Shown here: positions 17,361 through 25,816 of the stretch, piece by piece
How the letters are laid out: the number at the start of each line of letters is the position of its first letter
Numbering within the stretch: the first letter of the stretch is position 1
Source: a virus
Length of the DNA: 64,000 bases
IMG/VR virus record: IMGVR_UViG_3300042891_000711
Location: 62,001-126,000 of that record
Strand: one strand, 5' to 3'
Program-made: the position numbers and the translations under genes
The notes under the pieces: model-generated
The model's database searches: none
Told to the model about the DNA's origin: nothing
Seen by the model: the letters and a program-made list of their open reading frames with translations, nothing else

Positions 17361-17988
17361 GATGCTAATACTAACTGGTCCGCAAGGCGCTGGCAATCAC
17401 CTATGGAGTAAAATATTCAGCCTACATCCAGAAGTATACGGATGGAAAACTCTGCTAGAAAATTATTGGGAAGCTCATCGTTTTGCAGAACCCTTTGCCC
17501 GACACTGGAAGGACCACAGTCTGTTAGCTGCATTTGATTGGACTCAAAGTGACTATTATTTTACTAGTATTAGTTTACCGTTGGGTATTATTGGCAGTGA
17601 TATTAATCCTATATGGATTGCTGATGTACAAGGATTTGCAACTAATGTGTTAGCACAGGGTGTTGAAGTTGAAATAGCTGTAGTCGGCCGCGATCAAACT
17701 ATACTTGCAAATCAACAGACTCGCATTAGAACACAAAGTACCTTGCCACTGTTCTTAGAACAACTACCTAAACTATCAAATCCAACATTTCTAAGTTACG
17801 AATTATTGTATCTGTATAAACAGGATTATTTAAGAAGTTTAAAACTTAATATACCAGTGGCGCACGATAGTCCTAGACTAAGTGAAATACTAGCAGATGA
17901 TGCTAATACAAAATATGTACACAGCATAGACTATAATGAATTAGACAACGGCAACAAATTTGGAACAACATTTAAAACTAAACCATGA
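17353..17988 (+). CDS. P-loop kinase/sulfotransferase-like protein, paralogue 1
   Basis: The N-terminus MLILTGPQGAGNHLWSKIF is a Walker-A-like loop (GPQGAGNHxxS), and HPEVYGW follows. The gene downstream shares this start and the general layout (GPQGSGNHLFSRIL, HPDVGGW, IAVVGRD/IAIITRD, then a C-terminal KYVHSIDY/KYVKHVDE), so the two are tandem paralogues. The domain resembles sulfotransferase-type P-loop proteins, as does the gene at 15256. Substrate unknown. Overlaps both neighbours. Confidence 0.55.
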   Translation: MAKMLILTGPQGAGNHLWSKIFSLHPEVYGWKTLLENYWEAHRFAEPFARHWKDHSLLAAFDWTQSDYYFTSISLPLGIIGSDINPIWIADVQGFATNVLAQGVEVEIAVVGRDQTILANQQTRIRTQSTLPLFLEQLPKLSNPTFLSYELLYLYKQDYLRSLKLNIPVAHDSPRLSEILADDANTKYVHSIDYNELDNGNKFGTTFKTKP

Positions 17989-18635
17989 AAAAGTTATTAA
18001 TCATTACTGGCCCACAAGGCAGTGGCAATCATTTATTCAGCCGTATTTTAAGCACACACCCTGATGTAGGCGGCTGGAAAAGTTTACTTGAGCAATATTG
18101 GGTACCCAGCGATTTAGAACCTTTTGCTGAATATTGGGTCTATCCCGAACGTCTTACTGAATCACAGTTTACAGGACACGACTATTGGTTAGCTAATGTT
18201 AGCTGCCCATTCTTTTACGATGGTCGGCGCTACATACCTAAGATACTCGAAGTAGCCCAGCAGGCACGAGGCTTTGGTATAGATGTTAAGATTGCTATCA
18301 TAACCCGCGATAAGAATATTAATGCAGAACAACAGTTACGAGTACGTAAGGAAATAACCACTCCAATTGCGCAAGAATACTACTATAATCATCTGTTAAC
18401 CAGCGATTTTCCTATACATTTCCTGTCAAATGAATCATTATTTTTACACCGCGAGCATTACCTTAAATATATTAGTAAACTAGTAAGTTTCCCTATTGAT
18501 TACACTAATCCAGAAATATTTAAATTTATATCCGAAGATCCCAATGCCAAATATGTCAAGCATGTAGATGAATATTGGTTAGATCAGGAAGTGTGGCAAG
18601 GTGTACAATCGAAGCAAGCTCGCGGAATTGAATAA
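17985..18635 (+). CDS. P-loop kinase/sulfotransferase-like protein, paralogue 2
   Basis: Tandem paralogue of the preceding gene, overlapping it by four bases. The P-loop GPQGSGNHLFS is at about residues 9-19, and the strand VKIAIITRDKN near residue 102 corresponds to VEIAVVGRDQT in its neighbour. The divergence between the two is high, so the duplication is old or the partners were acquired separately. The pair may act together on one substrate. Confidence 0.55.
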   Translation: MKKLLIITGPQGSGNHLFSRILSTHPDVGGWKSLLEQYWVPSDLEPFAEYWVYPERLTESQFTGHDYWLANVSCPFFYDGRRYIPKILEVAQQARGFGIDVKIAIITRDKNINAEQQLRVRKEITTPIAQEYYYNHLLTSDFPIHFLSNESLFLHREHYLKYISKLVSFPIDYTNPEIFKFISEDPNAKYVKHVDEYWLDQEVWQGVQSKQARGIE

Positions 18636-18638
18636 ATA
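18631..18638 (+). promoter_or_regulatory. T4-type late promoter candidate
   Basis: AATAAATA, 19 bases before the ATG at 18658, overlapping the preceding stop codon. Confidence 0.45.
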
Positions 18639-18657
18639 ACATAAAGAACCTAATATT

Positions 18658-19224
18658 ATGACCCAAGCAATCACAGACGTTATACAAAATACTAAAGATA
18701 TATTCATGACTGACAGCAGTCTGAATACACTCTTGGACTTTGAACGAGTATTAGACGAACTTGATCTATATGTGTTTAAACATTGGAAAGAGGGTGAACT
18801 GGTGCAAGGACCTGCGTACGAAAAATACTTTGTAACCTGCACATTTATGTGGCCTGCAAAACGTATGCCGGATCCACGTGGTGGCGAGCGGTTACTAAGT
18901 TATGACTGCGAAGTTTACTACAGCAAAGATATGTTAGAATATCCAGTTAAAGTTAAAGAGCCAGATGACTTTGAACCGGGCGGCAAAATGCCTAAGATGA
19001 AAAAAGTTCCAGTCTGGCTAGTTAAAATCGTTATGCCTAAAAAGCTAATGCAAGAAATACAACAAGGTAGTTTGGAATTAGAAAGCGAAACACTGGACCT
19101 TGAGGATGTAAATCAAGCATACGAAGAAGGTGATGACGCAGCAGAAAATATGTCAAGCGAACAACAAGATAATGAGCAAGGCAATGAACAAGGTATCGCA
19201 CAAAATGCACAACAAACAGCTTAA
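18658..19224 (+). CDS. Hypothetical late protein, 188 aa
   Basis: The N-terminal ~150 residues look folded (FERVLDELDLYVFKHWKEG, then FVTCTFMWPAKRMPDPRGGERL and VPVWLVKIVMPKK); the last ~40 residues are a Gln/Glu/Asn-rich tail. A late promoter motif precedes it. I have seen this type of protein beside structural genes of T4-like phages but cannot name it. Overlaps the next gene by 20 bases if that gene starts at 19205. Confidence 0.6.
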   Translation: MTQAITDVIQNTKDIFMTDSSLNTLLDFERVLDELDLYVFKHWKEGELVQGPAYEKYFVTCTFMWPAKRMPDPRGGERLLSYDCEVYYSKDMLEYPVKVKEPDDFEPGGKMPKMKKVPVWLVKIVMPKKLMQEIQQGSLELESETLDLEDVNQAYEEGDDAAENMSSEQQDNEQGNEQGIAQNAQQTA

Positions 19225-19771
19225 CGAAAACTTAGAAGGCGGCGATTTAAAGCGTCTTGTTCACGACGAGCTACACATCGACGAATACAAAAGTAAAATG
19301 GGCGATGATGCAGATGTCTGTGTGGTCAGTTTTAAGGTAGCCGGTAAAGAACCAGCAATCGACCTAGTTAGCTTTATTGAAAAGGGCTACGATTGGGTAC
19401 TTGATGCGGATGTCAGCTCGGGTGAGAAAGAAGGTGGCGACTACTTGGTGTTTGTTGAACTAGATCGGACTGCGGCATTACCAGAACAAATTTATCAATT
19501 GATTGCAGATATAGTAAACCTAACAGAACAAGATATCACTGATTGGCGTGTGCGTTATTATAAATCCAACAACGAACATGACCTAACTGTTGAAACACTG
19601 GGACAGATTGTGCCATTGTCTCCGGAAAAATATCGTGCCAAGTACGAAAAAGATCAAGAACCGGATAGAGAATTAGATCAACTTAAAACAGCCGCAGGAG
19701 TTGATGTAACCACAACAGCGCCGATTAATGAATATACAGAAAGTTTAAGACGGGCGGCAGGAATAAAATAA
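19205..19771 (+). CDS. Hypothetical protein with possible head-targeting N-terminus, 188 aa
   Basis: ATG 19205 is preferred over the in-frame ATG at 19130, which lies deep inside the preceding gene. The product begins MHNKQLNENLEGGDLKRLV; LNE followed by N fits, loosely, the L-x-E cleavage rule seen in the head-targeted set downstream. It ends in ESLRRAAGIK, similar to the ESIKQLRRLAGLV end of the large protein at 46423. The middle is acidic (VAGKEPAIDLVSFIEKGYDW). Function unknown; an internal or scaffold protein is possible. Confidence 0.55.
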   Translation: MHNKQLNENLEGGDLKRLVHDELHIDEYKSKMGDDADVCVVSFKVAGKEPAIDLVSFIEKGYDWVLDADVSSGEKEGGDYLVFVELDRTAALPEQIYQLIADIVNLTEQDITDWRVRYYKSNNEHDLTVETLGQIVPLSPEKYRAKYEKDQEPDRELDQLKTAAGVDVTTTAPINEYTESLRRAAGIK

Positions 19772-19789
19772 CAACAAGGATTTTCAATT

Positions 19790-20635
19790 ATGCAAATTAC
19801 AGCAGGTATAATCAAAGCAATATTTCCAAAGTACAAGCATCCAGAAGACCTAGCAGAAGTACTTACAGAGCAATTTGAAAAGTACGAGATTAACACAGTT
19901 AATCGTGCTGCAGGCTTCTTAGCACAATGCGGACATGAGTCTGCAGGCTTTACAATCTTAAAAGAAAACTTAAACTACTCAGCAGAGGGTTTAAACAAAA
20001 TCTTTAAAAAATACTTCCCTACACTAGCAAGTGCTCAACCATATCATCGTCAACCAGAAAAGATTGCTAACAAAGTCTACGGTGGACGTATGGGCAATGG
20101 ACCAGAGTCAAGCGGCGATGGATTTAAGTTCTGTGGCCGTGGTGCTATTCAACTTACAGGTCGCGATAACTATACTAAATTTGCTAATTCGGTAGGCTTA
20201 ACTGTAGAAGAAGCAGTGGCAGATTTAGAAACACTAGATGGTGCTATCGAATCAGCATGCTGGTTCTGGAAAACAAATGGCCTAAATGCTATCTGTGATA
20301 CAGATGATATTGTTAAAATGACTAAACGTATTAACGGCGGCACAATTGGCTTGGAAGACCGCACAAAACACTACAAAGAAGCTAAACACTTGTTAGGTGG
20401 CGGACACGTAGCAGAGTCACATGCGGCGCCTGCATCTACTACAGAGTACGTAACAGTGCGTGTAGGTAGCAATAACGACACAGTCAAAGCAGTACAAAAA
20501 GCATTAGGACAAACAGCAGATGGTAAGTTTGGTCCGGGTACAGAGAAAGCAGTTAAAGCATGGCAAACAGCACATGGCCTAACAGCAGATGGTATTGTTG
20601 GTCCGGCAACTATTCGTAAGATGCTAGGAGAATAA
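19790..20635 (+). CDS. Endolysin: GH19 chitinase-like lysozyme with peptidoglycan-binding domain
   Basis: Cleaves host peptidoglycan at lysis. The N-terminal domain (about residues 1-205) has the glycoside hydrolase 19 pattern: FLAQCGHESAGF with the catalytic Glu, ENLNYSAEGL, and GRGAIQLTGRDNYTKF. The C-terminal ~70 residues are a PG_binding_1 domain (VKAVQKALGQTADGKFGPGT, then VKAWQTAHGLTADGIVGPAT). No signal peptide is seen, so it needs the holin encoded 1.4 kb downstream. First gene of a compact lysis cassette. Confidence 0.92.
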   Translation: MQITAGIIKAIFPKYKHPEDLAEVLTEQFEKYEINTVNRAAGFLAQCGHESAGFTILKENLNYSAEGLNKIFKKYFPTLASAQPYHRQPEKIANKVYGGRMGNGPESSGDGFKFCGRGAIQLTGRDNYTKFANSVGLTVEEAVADLETLDGAIESACWFWKTNGLNAICDTDDIVKMTKRINGGTIGLEDRTKHYKEAKHLLGGGHVAESHAAPASTTEYVTVRVGSNNDTVKAVQKALGQTADGKFGPGTEKAVKAWQTAHGLTADGIVGPATIRKMLGE

Positions 20636-20636
20636 C

Positions 20637-21089
20637 ATGTGGATGTTAACATTTATTCCGGATAGCATCTTACATGCGTTCGTTAATTCTGTATTCTATG
20701 CTGGTATCATTACTTCATTATTGGGCTTTGTATTCAATTTTAGTTATCTTAGACCCTATCGACTAATAGTACAAGTTGTAGGTATCATGCTGTTAGTAGC
20801 AGGTGTGTATTTTAAAGGCGGCTACGAAGTTGAACAACAATGGCGAGCACGTGCTGCAGAATTACAATCAAAAATAGATACTGCTGTAGTTAAAAGCCAA
20901 ACTGCTAACACAGTGATTCAAACTAAAGTAGTTACCAAAATTAAACGAGTTAAAGAAATACAGGTACAACTACAAAAAGAAATTATTGAAAAAGAAAAGA
21001 TCATCAACGGTGAATGTGTAGTGCCCAAAGAAGCTATCGAAATACTAAACAAAGCCGCTGAAGGGCCTAGCAAGGAGGAAACTAAATGA
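20637..21089 (+). CDS. Inner-membrane spanin (Rz-like)
   Basis: Spanins fuse inner and outer membranes in the last step of lysis. The 150-residue product has two hydrophobic segments (about residues 18-34 and 42-60) followed by a long charged coiled-coil region (residues ~65-135: QWRARAAELQSKIDTAVV, KRVKEIQVQLQKEIIEKEK). It overlaps the following lipoprotein gene by four bases, the usual i-spanin/o-spanin order. A typical Rz has one membrane segment, so the extra one is slightly unusual. Confidence 0.8.
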   Translation: MWMLTFIPDSILHAFVNSVFYAGIITSLLGFVFNFSYLRPYRLIVQVVGIMLLVAGVYFKGGYEVEQQWRARAAELQSKIDTAVVKSQTANTVIQTKVVTKIKRVKEIQVQLQKEIIEKEKIINGECVVPKEAIEILNKAAEGPSKEETK

Positions 21090-21346
21090 GATATCTATTA
21101 GTAGTATTATTGCTCTCAGGATGTTCAACGCTAGTGCCAGTTCGAGCAACATTCCCAGACGTTCCTAGTGAACTTGCTATAGATTGCCCAGTTCTTAAAC
21201 AACTACCTGCAGACACAAACAAACTAAGTGATGTTGTAGGCAATGTAAGTGAAAATTACAGCACCTACTACGAGTGTCAGGCCAAACATGAAGCCTGGGG
21301 TATTTGGTATAAAGAACAACGTCGTATCTACGAGGAAATTAAATGA
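21086..21346 (+). CDS. Outer-membrane spanin lipoprotein (Rz1-like)
   Basis: The 86-residue product starts with a lipoprotein signal, MRYLLVVLLLSGCSTL, with lipobox LSGC placing the lipidated Cys at residue 13. The remainder is periplasmic with a short helical end (WYKEQRRIYEEIK). It directly follows and overlaps the Rz-like gene, matching an o-spanin. Its presence shows the host has an outer membrane. Confidence 0.8.
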   Translation: MRYLLVVLLLSGCSTLVPVRATFPDVPSELAIDCPVLKQLPADTNKLSDVVGNVSENYSTYYECQAKHEAWGIWYKEQRRIYEEIK

Positions 21347-21756
21347 AAAAGCTAGCCTTAGTTAGTCTAGTAGTATTATTAACTGGTTGCGCTAGTATTA
21401 ATACCATAATTGATGCTTACCGTATGGCCAAGTTCGACAGCAACGAATATAGTTTAGTCAATCAAATTCATACTCAAGCACAAGTGGGCGTGGCCAAATG
21501 TGGTACTAAAGATGTACTAGTTTATGTAGACAATGTTTATATTAAGAGCATAGAACTACGTAACTATTCAGCAAGCATTCCGCACAACAATGAAACAGTT
21601 ACAATGACTACAGAACTTGCGGCTATTACTAAAGGTCTTAAAGATCGTTATGATAGCGGTGACGAAGTTAGTAAAAAGTACTGCGAACTTAAATTTAACA
21701 ACATAGAAAACAGTTCGGGTACAATGAAAACAGTAATAGGAGCAAAACCAAGATGA
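21343..21756 (+). CDS. Second lysis-cassette lipoprotein, 137 aa
   Basis: A second lipoprotein signal is clear: MKKLALVSLVVLLTGCASI, lipobox LTGC, lipidated Cys at residue 16. The mature part has conserved-looking cysteines (AKCGTKD, KYCELKF) and no recognised domain. It overlaps the o-spanin gene by four bases. It could assist lysis, or protect the infected cell surface from other phages. Confidence 0.65.
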   Translation: MKKLALVSLVVLLTGCASINTIIDAYRMAKFDSNEYSLVNQIHTQAQVGVAKCGTKDVLVYVDNVYIKSIELRNYSASIPHNNETVTMTTELAAITKGLKDRYDSGDEVSKKYCELKFNNIENSSGTMKTVIGAKPR

Positions 21757-21962
21757 GCAGTGTAGACAGTGTATTAATAGAAGTACATGCATTACAAGCA
21801 GAATTTGCTAGTGGTAAGTTATCACTAAGTGAATATAAAGAATTACTTAAAGATTTACAAAGCACTAAAGTTATCGAAGCAGCGGCTGGCGATCTAGCAA
21901 AATTAAGTCAGTTAAACGAAATAATTAATAATTTAATTGATATAGCCAGCGCAGTAAGTTAA
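21753..21962 (+). CDS. Small helical protein in lysis cassette, 69 aa
   Basis: Overlaps the lipoprotein gene by four bases. The sequence is helical: IEVHALQAEFASGKLSLSEY followed by KELLKDLQSTK, then a mildly hydrophobic C-terminus (LNEIINNLIDIASAVS). The SGKLSLSEYKELLKDL stretch recalls short-C-terminal (SHOCT)-like helices that follow membrane or lipoprotein genes. Function unknown. Confidence 0.6.
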   Translation: MSSVDSVLIEVHALQAEFASGKLSLSEYKELLKDLQSTKVIEAAAGDLAKLSQLNEIINNLIDIASAVS

Positions 21963-21971
21963 CCACAAACT

Positions 21972-21979
21972 AATAAATA
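21972..21979 (+). promoter_or_regulatory. T4-type late promoter candidate for holin
   Basis: AATAAATA, 29 bases before the holin ATG. A strong ribosome binding site (TTAGGAGCA) follows at 21997-22005. Confidence 0.45.
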
Positions 21980-22008
21980 ATAATAACAATAATAATTAGG
22001 AGCATGAT

Positions 22009-22299
22009 ATGGTAACAGCAGCAGAAAAAAAATCAGAAGATTGGATGACCAGTAAATGGCGTCCACTAATGGCCGTAACATATATGGCAACAATTTGGTT
22101 TGACTTTATTGTAGGTCCAATCTTATTCAACTTACTTCAATATTGGAATCCAGGGCAGGCAGTGGGTATGTGGGTACCGTTAACATTACAGGGCGGTGGT
22201 TTATATCATATCTCTATGGGTGCTATTTTAGGTATTGCAGCATGGACACGCGGTAAAGAAAAAGTAGCAACTATCGAAGCAGGTGACTCGGGAAAGTAA
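22009..22299 (+). CDS. Holin, zero-frame product (3TM-holin type)
   Basis: Holins form the membrane lesion that releases the endolysin. The 96-residue product has hydrophobic segments at about residues 22-42, 50-62 and 70-83 (YMATIWFDFIVGPILFNLL; HISMGAILGIAAW) and the KWRPLMA start typical of phage 3TM holins. It ends DSGK-stop; the final codons GGA AAG TAA overlap a G GGA AAG slippery heptamer, and a 78-codon open frame continues in -1 (see separate entry). Late promoter motif and strong ribosome binding site upstream. Confidence 0.85.
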   Translation: MVTAAEKKSEDWMTSKWRPLMAVTYMATIWFDFIVGPILFNLLQYWNPGQAVGMWVPLTLQGGGLYHISMGAILGIAAWTRGKEKVATIEAGDSGK

Positions 22300-22529
22300 C
22301 AGGGTTCGAAGACGCCCCAGTATTAAGTTCTTCGACAGAGCCTGTATGGTTAAGCCAACGCAATCCGGCAGATAATGTACCTGTAGCTAGTGTAGCACCA
22401 GTACTTAACGAACCAGAAGTTGCTGAAGGTTATGCGGCAGCAATTTCAAATGCTCCAGTTGAAGCAGAAGTTGCACCAGAACCTGTAGCAGTGGATCCTA
22501 ATAGACCGTTGCGTAGAAAGAAAACTTAA
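22290..22529 (+). CDS. -1 frame extension of holin by programmed frameshifting
   Basis: The heptamer GGGAAAG at 22290-22296, in the correct register (G GGA AAG), is the type used by the lambda gpG-gpGT frameshift. The zero frame stops at the very next codon, while the -1 frame is open for 79 codons and has no ATG, GTG or TTG near its beginning. A stem-loop follows: ACAGG (22299-22303) with CCTGT (22341-22345), and TCGAAGA (22306-22312) with TCTTCGA (22329-22335). The extension is hydrophilic and rich in Pro/Val/Ala/Glu, ending RPLRRKKT. Codon use matches neighbouring genes. Confidence 0.75.
   Translation, partial: GKVTGFEDAPVLSSSTEPVWLSQRNPADNVPVASVAPVLNEPEVAEGYAAAISNAPVEAEVAPEPVAVDPNRPLRRKKT
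22299..22345 (+). promoter_or_regulatory. Predicted frameshift-stimulating stem-loop
   Basis: Two perfectly paired helices, five and seven base pairs, separated by an internal loop, starting three bases (lower helix) or nine bases (upper helix) after the slippery heptamer. The position fits -1 frameshift stimulators. Confidence 0.65.
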
Positions 22530-22553
22530 CCACAGGTAATTTCGATAGTAAAT

Positions 22554-22584
22554 AAAAAGGAGAGCTTGACAATTCTCCTTTTTT
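22554..22584 (+). terminator. Terminator hairpin after holin region
   Basis: AAAAAGGAGA (22554-22563) pairs with TCTCCTTTTT (22574-22583). The A/T ends make it usable on both strands. Its loop contains the -35 box of the dnaJ promoter. Confidence 0.8.
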
Positions 22585-22594
22585 CACATACAAT
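22566..22594 (+). promoter_or_regulatory. Sigma70-type promoter for dnaJ-clpA
   Basis: TTGACA (22566-22571), 17-base spacer, TACAAT (22589-22594). The expected start point (about 22600-22602) coincides with the dnaJ ATG, so the message would be nearly leaderless. Confidence 0.7.
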
Positions 22595-22601
22595 AACTAC
22601 T

Positions 22602-23435
22602 ATGACAGATGCATACTCAACACTAGGCGTACAACGTGGCGCCACAGACGAAGAAATTAAACGAGCTTATCGCAAGCTCGCTGCTAAACATCATCCTGAT
22701 AAAGAAGGTGGTGACACTGCTAAGTTTCAAGAGATACAGGGTGCATACGAAACGCTCTCGGATCCACAGAAACGACAACAACATGATAATCCAAATCCGT
22801 TTGCTGCAGGTGGTAATGGTGGTGGATTTGAATTTCATTTTGGCGGAGGTGGTCCTCAAGATATATTCAGCCAATTCTTTAGCCAACGTGCAGGAAATCC
22901 ATTTCATCAACAATCACAACCAAGACGTAATAAAGACCTACGTATCAATATAACTGTTACCTTAGCCGGTACGTTAAATGAACAACAAAAAACAGTAAGT
23001 GTACAGACTACTAAAAATGATAAGTTTAACGTAGATGTCAAAATACCGCGTGGTGTAAGTAACGGTACAACAATTAAATACACACAAATGGGCGATAACT
23101 TCTTCGAGTCGTTGACACGTGGTGACTTGTATGTTATTATTAATGTAATTGCTGATGCAAGGTTTGAAATACATGGTGTTAATTTAGTTAGTAATTTAGA
23201 AATTTCCTCAATTGAAGCCATGACAGGCACAGAAAAAGAAATAGAAGGCGTTGATGGTAGTACGTTCTTAATTAAGATCCCGCAAGGATGTCAATTTGGT
23301 ACTAAGTTTGGTCTACAAGGCAAAGGTCTATATCAAATGAATACAGACTATCGAGGTGATTTAATTGTTAATACAATAATTAAAACTCCAACATTAACAG
23401 CGGCACAGATAGAAATACTTAAAACAATTAACTAG
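22602..23435 (+). CDS. DnaJ/CbpA-type co-chaperone
   Basis: J-domain proteins stimulate DnaK ATPase. The J domain occupies residues ~1-65 with the invariant HPD in [12 protein letters not shown], followed by a Gly/Phe-rich linker ([15 protein letters not shown]) and two beta C-terminal substrate-binding domains. No zinc-finger CxxCxGxG repeats are present, so it is the CbpA (type II) class. Start ATG 22602 ([10 protein letters not shown]) is chosen; a TTG at 22566 in frame coincides with the promoter -35. It is followed 14 bases later by the ClpA-like unfoldase, suggesting a phage chaperone operon. Confidence 0.88.
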   Translation: MTDAYSTLGVQRGATDEEIKRAYRKLAAKHHPDKEGGDTAKFQEIQGAYETLSDPQKRQQHDNPNPFAAGGNGGGFEFHFGGGGPQDIFSQFFSQRAGNPFHQQSQPRRNKDLRINITVTLAGTLNEQQKTVSVQTTKNDKFNVDVKIPRGVSNGTTIKYTQMGDNFFESLTRGDLYVIINVIADARFEIHGVNLVSNLEISSIEAMTGTEKEIEGVDGSTFLIKIPQGCQFGTKFGLQGKGLYQMNTDYRGDLIVNTIIKTPTLTAAQIEILKTIN

Positions 23436-23449
23436 GCAAGGACTAAACA

Positions 23450-25759
23450 ATGGCAATAAATTCCAATCCCGAAATTGAAGAAATCATTGCGGCTGCAACT
23501 GATCTCGCACGTGATTATAGGCACGAATATGTAACACTCGAGCATTTGTTAATTGCACTCGTTGAATTTAGATCATTTAAGAAGTTGTTAACTGATTATG
23601 GCATTGACACTACACCGCTATTAGCAGACTTATACGAATACACTGCTCAACAGGATCATCTTGTTGACTTGTCGGATAAAGAAATCGTTCCACAACGTAC
23701 ACATAGTTTAGAGCGTGTGTTTAATCGTGCATTTACACAGGTGTTGTTTACAGCACGTGAGCAAATGGAGCCAGTGGATTTATTTCTAAGCATCAGTCAA
23801 GAAACTAATAGTCATGCCGCTTACTTTATGCTTAAATGGGGTATTAACCGTAAAGATCTAGTAAAATATTATGCAGATAAATTTGTCGATGGTAAAGCAG
23901 TCAAGACTAAAGATCCAAAAGTCAAACAGGATTACTCTGATGCAATATTAGAAGAATACTGTACAAATCTAAATGCCGTTGCTACAGAAGGCAAAATTGA
24001 TCCAGTTATTGGCCGTGAATACGAATTAGAAGAAATTGCACAGGTATTAGCACGTCGTCATAAATCCAACGTGCTTATGATTGGTGATCCAGGTGTGGGT
24101 AAAACTGCTATTGCAGAAGGTCTAGCATATAAAATAGTCAACGGTGAAGTGCCAGAATACTTAAAACCCTACACAGTCTATAACTTAGAGATTGGTAGCT
24201 TACTAGCAGGTAGTAAATATCGCGGCGAGTTTGAAGAAAAACTTAAAGATGTACTTGAATCACTGAACACCAAAGGCAATTGTATCTTGTTTATCGACGA
24301 AGCACATCAAATGCAAGGTGCCGGCGCAGGTAGTTCAAGCAGTGTAGATTTTGCTAATATGCTAAAACCTGCACTGGCCAAAGGTGGTATTAAAGTTATT
24401 GCATCAACTACCTACGAAGAATACACACAGTCATTCGAAAAAGACCGTGCGCTAATGCGTCGTTTCTATAAACTAAACATTGACGAGCCTAGTCCAGAAG
24501 TTGCCAAAGATATTTTACTTGGGCTTAAAGGGCACTTTGAAAAGTTCCATAATGGTGTAATCTTAGAAGAAGCAATTGAACTAGCTGTCGACCTAAGTGT
24601 ACGTTATCAAACAGACAAACGCTTACCAGATAAAGCTATTGACCTAATCGACATGAGTTGCGCACGTCTTAAAATTAATAATCCAACTTGGGTAGTTAAT
24701 GGCGATGCAATTGTTGAAACACTAGCTAAAGCAACTAAGATTCCTAAAGAGAATTTTGACAGCAAACATGCATCAACATCATTACCAAGTTTAGAAAGCA
24801 ACATTAAAGATAAACTATACGGACAAGATACCGCAGTTGATGCAGTACTTGAAAAGATTTATGTTGCTAAGGCCGGATTGAAAGCACATAACAAACCAGT
24901 AGGTAACTTTTTATTCTTAGGCCCAACTGGTACAGGTAAGACAGAGTTAGCTAAATTGCTTAGTGAAAACTTAGGTATGAAGTTAATCCGCTTTGATATG
25001 AGTGAATACCAAGAGAAGCATGCTATGGCTAAACTTATCGGCGCTCCCCCGGGCTATGTTGGCTATGAAGATGGTAACTTAGGTGGCGGCTTGCTAATTA
25101 GCGAAGTTGAGCGTAACCCACATTCAATTATCTTACTAGATGAAATTGAAAAGGCTCACCCGGACATCAGTAACTTGTTACTACAGATTATGGACGAAGG
25201 TACTATTACTGGTAGTAACGGTAAGAAAGCGGATTGCCGCAATGCTATGCTAGTATTAACTAGTAACTTAGGTTCAGCAGACAACGAGCAAAACAACATT
25301 GGCTTTGGGCGTGACTTACAAAAATCAGGCGAAGATGATAGTGCTGTTAAAAAGTTCTTCAAACCAGAGTTCCGCAATCGTTTAGATGCAGTTGTTAAAT
25401 TCAACGGACTTGATAAGATTAGCATGAAGAAGATTGTTGTTAAATTCTTAAACGAGCTTAACGAATTGCTTGCAGAGAAACAAATTAAACTACGTTCAAC
25501 AGAAGCACTAGTTGACCACTTAGTTGAAGTTGGATTCGATCGAGCAATGGGCGCACGTCCACTATCACGTAAGATCAGCGAGTTAATCAAAGTGCCGTTG
25601 AGTAAGAAAATCTTGTTTGATAACATTGCCAGTGGCAGTAGTATTACCGCAGACTATGTCAACGATGCTGTAGATTTTATAGTAGTTGATCCAATCGATG
25701 ATATGATTCTATTAGAAAATAAAACAGTTGATGACGAAGGTTTTATTATAGTAGAATAA
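23450..25759 (+). CDS. clpA: ClpA-type AAA+ unfoldase
   Basis: Clp/Hsp100 unfoldases thread proteins into ClpP. The 769-residue product has an N-domain (residues ~1-145, [15 protein letters not shown]), a first AAA+ module with Walker [15 protein letters not shown] (~212) and Walker [11 protein letters not shown], then a second module with Walker [15 protein letters not shown] (~488) and Walker [13 protein letters not shown]. There is no ClpB middle domain. The segment NNIGFGRD, just before the [10 protein letters not shown] motif, sits where ClpA has its IGL ClpP-binding loop (IGF in ClpX), so docking on host ClpP is plausible. No ClpP gene is present here. Confidence 0.9.
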   Translation: MAINSNPEIEEIIAAATDLARDYRHEYVTLEHLLIALVEFRSFKKLLTDYGIDTTPLLADLYEYTAQQDHLVDLSDKEIVPQRTHSLERVFNRAFTQVLFTAREQMEPVDLFLSISQETNSHAAYFMLKWGINRKDLVKYYADKFVDGKAVKTKDPKVKQDYSDAILEEYCTNLNAVATEGKIDPVIGREYELEEIAQVLARRHKSNVLMIGDPGVGKTAIAEGLAYKIVNGEVPEYLKPYTVYNLEIGSLLAGSKYRGEFEEKLKDVLESLNTKGNCILFIDEAHQMQGAGAGSSSSVDFANMLKPALAKGGIKVIASTTYEEYTQSFEKDRALMRRFYKLNIDEPSPEVAKDILLGLKGHFEKFHNGVILEEAIELAVDLSVRYQTDKRLPDKAIDLIDMSCARLKINNPTWVVNGDAIVETLAKATKIPKENFDSKHASTSLPSLESNIKDKLYGQDTAVDAVLEKIYVAKAGLKAHNKPVGNFLFLGPTGTGKTELAKLLSENLGMKLIRFDMSEYQEKHAMAKLIGAPPGYVGYEDGNLGGGLLISEVERNPHSIILLDEIEKAHPDISNLLLQIMDEGTITGSNGKKADCRNAMLVLTSNLGSADNEQNNIGFGRDLQKSGEDDSAVKKFFKPEFRNRLDAVVKFNGLDKISMKKIVVKFLNELNELLAEKQIKLRSTEALVDHLVEVGFDRAMGARPLSRKISELIKVPLSKKILFDNIASGSSITADYVNDAVDFIVVDPIDDMILLENKTVDDEGFIIVE

Positions 25760-25779
25760 TTTATACCTGTATTTGCCAT

Positions 25780-25787
25780 GATAAATA
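25780..25787 (+). promoter_or_regulatory. T4-type late promoter candidate
   Basis: GATAAATA, 29 bases before the ATG at 25817. Confidence 0.5.
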
Positions 25788-25816
25788 ATTATATACAGCT
25801 ATTATAAGGATATATC

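Noticed and set aside
19130-19204. Upstream ATG for the 19205 gene
   Set aside because: It would overlap the preceding gene by 95 bases and adds Met/Lys/Gln text that is a shadow of the Gln/Glu-rich tail of that gene.
22302-22345. GGTTCGAA resembling a tRNA T-loop
   Set aside because: No acceptor or anticodon arm can be drawn around it; the bases form the stem-loop after the holin slippery site. I found no tRNA genes in the window.
22566-22601. TTG start for dnaJ at 22566
   Set aside because: It coincides with the promoter -35 box and a terminator loop; J-domain alignment starts at ATG 22602.
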